24,046 nt of DNA from a virus, in the IMG/VR virus record IMGVR_UViG_3300042691_003303, positions 1 to 24,046 of that record, one strand, 5' to 3'. Both the position numbers and the translations under genes were made by a program. Positions 21,066-24,046 of this stretch are shown here, piece after piece. The stretch's first letter is position 1. Each line of letters starts with the position of its first letter. The notes under the pieces are model-generated. The model made no database searches, was not told where the DNA came from, and saw only the letters and a list, made by a program, of their open reading frames with translations.

Positions 21066-24046
21066 ATGGCTGGATTAGATACACTACAATCTAAATATGG
21101 AATCCGCCATTTTGAGGATGGTGGTAGTACTGGCTCTGATCCAATAGCAGATGCGTATAATGCCGCCTATGCCGCAGCCGTAGCTCAAGGACAGTCAACC
21201 ACCCCAGGGGGCGGTACAACTTCCGCAGCACCTTCTGGTGGGTTAAATATTGCATCACCAGATTTTAATCCGCAAGCCTACATTGAGGCGGGTGGTGGGA
21301 CTTGGAATGCACCAACTCCAGCAACGCAATCGGATATTAGTGGGTTATATCAATCGGTTTTAGGTCGTGCTCCAGATCCAGAAGGTTTGGCTTATTGGAC
21401 TCAACAAGCTAATTTGGGTGCACCCCTATCAGCAATTGAAACTGCATTTAGGGCATCGCCAGAATACAAGGACACGTATGCGCCGAAATCAAATATATCT
21501 CAAGTGGAGTTTGATCCTCGTCCAGGATATGTTAACGCGCCTACGGTCGGTGGTGGATTAACAGCCTCTGGCATACCGTATCAAAATATTGCTAATGCGA
21601 TTAATGCTACATTAGCAGATACAAATCTTTCTGCCAAAGAACAAGCTGATAAAATTTATAATGTTGCGCAGCAATACGGTGTAACGCAAGACGATGTTGC
21701 AAAAGCACTAAACATTCCGTTAACTCAGGTTCAAAGTTACCTTCAAAACAGAGTAGATTATCCAATTGTAGAGGCCTACAAAACATATCTTGGTGGCAGA
21801 GATCCAGAAAAAGAAGGTTTGGAGTATTGGAGAAGTCAATTAGCCGCTGGTAAAACTCCAGAGGAAATTACTGCGGCAATTGCTGGATCACAAGAATCCT
21901 TGGGTCTTCGTGCTAGTGAGTTGTCTACACTGTTTACCAGACAGTTTGACACACCTTTTGTAAATGCTTTGACTCAGGAAGAGATGAATAAGTTTGCAAA
22001 TATTTTTGCGCAAACTGGTGGTAACCTTTCCGCAGATCAACGCTACCTAGAAGTATTAAAACAAGCGGCATTAGACCCAGAGTTGGGTACTATCATGAAA
22101 GAAAAAGACCGTTTGTTATACGAGGCTTTGACACCGCTTGATGAAAGTAAACGGGGCATTTATACTTCTAGTCCGTTTAAAACACCCGGCACTGGTGACT
22201 GGGGATCAGAAAAAATTAATGGTGTAGATGTACCTATACTAAATGCCAAAATAATTTCTCAATATCTAAATCCTGGTGAGACATTGCAAGATTTTTCTCA
22301 CGGTAGAAATTTAGGTATTTATAAAGATTTAGGTTGGAACTTAGGTGGATTTAGTAGCACGATTGCTAGAGGTGCAGATGCAGTCGGAGTTAAAAAGTAT
22401 GACGATGAAAATTACGGTAGATCATACACTGGATTAAATGAGGCAGCTCAACTCTTTAATATAGACCCATCAAAGTTTCAAGACAAACAAGTACAAGAAG
22501 TAACAAAAGATGCATACGATGAAAGCGGTCAGTTAATTCAAAAAGGCGGTCAGCCAGCGTTTAGAACGGATGACACGACAGGAGAAAGAATTCCTGTTAT
22601 GAAAACAGTTAGCGCGCAAGACCAACTGTATGACGCCATTAACGAAGCATCTAAAGATCTTTACGCAGTAACAGGGCCAAACTTACAGTTTTCCCACGCC
22701 CAGCAAACCGAATACAACCCAAATGCTTTTCAGACCGTATTATATAAACAGGCTGGTGAAAAACTAGTACCGCTAACCACACCACAAACGCATGGCGGTA
22801 TGTATAACTATGATGTATATACAGGTGGCGGTAAAGGCTGGATGAGAGACAGTGGTTTCTTACAGGGCGTTGCACTGGTTGGTGGTGCTGCATTGGCATG
22901 GACAGGTGCTGGAACGGCTTTGGCTGGATCAATTGGTAATGTTCTCACAGGTGCTGCGGCAGCTGCCGTGCCAACCACAACTGCTACAATAGTTGGTGGC
23001 ATCGCAGTCGGTGCGGCAACAGGTGCAGTAACCGCCGCTTTGACTGGTGGGGATGTTGGTAAGGGTGCATTAACTGGTGGTGTAATGGGTGGTGTTGGTG
23101 CTGGTATGCCAACGGTTCTAAAAAATGTACCCGGTATGGATTCTTTAGTAGGCTCAATTGCCAATACTACGGGCCTTGATCCCAAACAAGTTAGCGGTGT
23201 TATTAGTTCTACTTTAGCTCGTACTTTATCTACTGCCGCCGCTGGAGCAAATGGTGATCAGATTCTGAAATCATTTAGTACAGCGTTAGCCTCTTCCTCA
23301 ATTGGTACTGGGTCTGCTAAAGGCGTTGAAAAATTATTTGAAGGCACTTTTACACCAGAGCAATTAGCTGGTATGGCACGAGCCACACAGTTAGTTACTA
23401 ACGCAGCAACAACCGCAGCTATGAGTGGTAAGAATACAGATCAAATTGCTGGATCGGTAATTAACTCATTAGTAACTGGTGCTGGCAGTATTCAAGATGC
23501 CGTTAATAAGGCTGGTACTCAACCACCAAAAACACTTACTAAGGCAGAACTTGATGCTTGGATGGAAGGTCAAAGTCAAGTTCAAACTGGGCCATCACCA
23601 TATTATGAAACTGCTGGTGGAACGGCGTTGGTTAAAAGAGAGCCAACGGGCACTGTTACAGTTTCACAACAAGCACCAGATATTCAAGGTCCTGGGCTAC
23701 AAACACCCGTTTTATCTGCCGAAGAACAAATACAATTTGATAAAGAAATAGCAGAAGCAGATGCTAAAGTTCAAGCATCTTTAGCAAGTAAAGCATCAGA
23801 GGTTGTTACTAAATTAGACAAAACAGATGCAAGTGATGAATATATTTTAGATGCTTTAAAACTATACGACATATCAAAAGCTACTGGCAAAATTGCTTTA
23901 GATATGGTAAAGGCTGGTGCATCACAAGAACAAATTGCTGCTGCCCTATCTAAAGGTACTGGAACAACGACAACAGGTGGCACTGGCACTGGCACTGGCA
24001 CTGGCACTGGCACTGGCACTGGCACTGGCACTGGCACTGGCACTGG
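21066..24046 (+). CDS. Large DUF4214-containing protein, 3' truncated by the contig end
   Basis: The frame is open from the ATG at 21066 to the end, at least 993 residues. Residues about 93-140 (GLYQSVLGRAPDPEGLAYW) and about 235-280 (AYKTYLGGRDPEKEGLEYW) are two DUF4214-like motifs. Residues about 280-590 are polar and unclassified. Residues about 597-682 are Gly/Ala-rich and hydrophobic (GVALVGGAALAWTGAGTALAG, VGGIAVGAATGAVTAALTGG), with membrane-insertion character. A helical region follows to about 970, then (Gly-Thr)n from the GGCACT repeats. Following the hub gene, it could be an internal or DNA-ejection protein, or a tail-tip protein. The C-terminus is unknown. Confidence 0.75.
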   Translation, partial: MAGLDTLQSKYGIRHFEDGGSTGSDPIADAYNAAYAAAVAQGQSTTPGGGTTSAAPSGGLNIASPDFNPQAYIEAGGGTWNAPTPATQSDISGLYQSVLGRAPDPEGLAYWTQQANLGAPLSAIETAFRASPEYKDTYAPKSNISQVEFDPRPGYVNAPTVGGGLTASGIPYQNIANAINATLADTNLSAKEQADKIYNVAQQYGVTQDDVAKALNIPLTQVQSYLQNRVDYPIVEAYKTYLGGRDPEKEGLEYWRSQLAAGKTPEEITAAIAGSQESLGLRASELSTLFTRQFDTPFVNALTQEEMNKFANIFAQTGGNLSADQRYLEVLKQAALDPELGTIMKEKDRLLYEALTPLDESKRGIYTSSPFKTPGTGDWGSEKINGVDVPILNAKIISQYLNPGETLQDFSHGRNLGIYKDLGWNLGGFSSTIARGADAVGVKKYDDENYGRSYTGLNEAAQLFNIDPSKFQDKQVQEVTKDAYDESGQLIQKGGQPAFRTDDTTGERIPVMKTVSAQDQLYDAINEASKDLYAVTGPNLQFSHAQQTEYNPNAFQTVLYKQAGEKLVPLTTPQTHGGMYNYDVYTGGGKGWMRDSGFLQGVALVGGAALAWTGAGTALAGSIGNVLTGAAAAAVPTTTATIVGGIAVGAATGAVTAALTGGDVGKGALTGGVMGGVGAGMPTVLKNVPGMDSLVGSIANTTGLDPKQVSGVISSTLARTLSTAAAGANGDQILKSFSTALASSSIGTGSAKGVEKLFEGTFTPEQLAGMARATQLVTNAATTAAMSGKNTDQIAGSVINSLVTGAGSIQDAVNKAGTQPPKTLTKAELDAWMEGQSQVQTGPSPYYETAGGTALVKREPTGTVTVSQQAPDIQGPGLQTPVLSAEEQIQFDKEIAEADAKVQASLASKASEVVTKLDKTDASDEYILDALKLYDISKATGKIALDMVKAGASQEQIAAALSKGTGTTTTGGTGTGTGTGTGTGTGTGTGTGT
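23979..24046 (+). repeat. GGCACT hexanucleotide repeat at contig end
   Basis: Eleven perfect GGCACT units plus GG, running to the last base of the window and encoding alternating Gly-Thr. The contig probably ends here because the repeat cannot be spanned by assembly, so the true copy number is unknown. Confidence 0.95.

Noticed and set aside
23771-24043. Minus-strand PVPV-repeat frame at the right end
   Set aside because: It is the complement of the GGCACT repeat and lies inside the long + strand gene.
1-24046. tRNA genes, CRISPR arrays, insertion sequences, integrase or attachment sites
   Set aside because: No cloverleaf-like stretch, regularly spaced repeat array, transposase or integrase frame was seen by reading both strands; the gaps between genes are too short for most of these.

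Overview
The window looks like one contig from the late (structural and lysis) region of a tailed bacteriophage. Every gene I can support lies on the + strand. They are tightly packed, with many TAATG/ATGA stop-start overlaps and only two gaps of note (864-1044 and 14910-14959). The neck and tail genes at the right (P22 gp4-like neck protein, adaptor, large P22 gp10/T7 gp12-like hub) and the absence of a tape-measure gene or long tail-tube genes suggest a short-tailed (podovirus-like) virus. The gene style (collagen-like fibers, RCC1 repeats, small beta-rich virion proteins, Lys/Gly-rich proteins) resembles uncultured aquatic phages as I remember them. The host is probably Gram-negative, but the sequence does not identify it. 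Both ends are cut: the left end lies inside the major capsid gene and the right end inside a (GGCACT)n microsatellite.

Layout. 1-863: 3' part of the major capsid protein gene, followed by a clear intrinsic terminator (883-910). 938-959: a 22-bp element with a near copy at 14921-14942, probably a phage promoter. 960-1044: a leader that can fold so that its loop pairs with the Shine-Dalgarno sequence. 1045-2229: three small virion-type proteins. 2239-5667: a collagen-like fiber protein, a GT2-like glycosyltransferase with TPRs, a small fiber-like protein and a small beta-rich protein. 5669-12060: four RCC1-type seven-bladed propeller proteins in two pairs, on either side of a sulfotransferase-TPR-glycosyltransferase fusion. 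12081-13386: an unknown protein and an APS-kinase-like/nucleotidyltransferase fusion. 13392-14909: lysis block with a small membrane/coiled-coil protein, a 3-TM holin, an M15 peptidase endolysin and a GH24 lysozyme. 14960-15716: two small Lys-rich proteins of unknown role. 15719-24046: neck protein with a discoidin-like insert, adaptor, fiber/sheath-like beta protein, tail hub, a small unknown protein, and a >993-residue protein with DUF4214 motifs that is open at the contig end.

How the parts may work together. The capsid, neck, adaptor and hub genes would build a short-tailed particle, and the lysis block would release it. Between them lies a large accessory block that combines display proteins (collagen-like fiber, four propellers) with glycan or sulfate modifying enzymes (two glycosyltransferase domains, a sulfotransferase domain, and a kinase of the family that makes PAPS, the sulfotransferase donor). 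My main hypothesis is a phage-encoded surface-decoration module that glycosylates, and possibly sulfates, virion fibers or the host envelope, coupled to a diversified set of propeller proteins. The domain calls rest on visible motifs. The joint function is inference.
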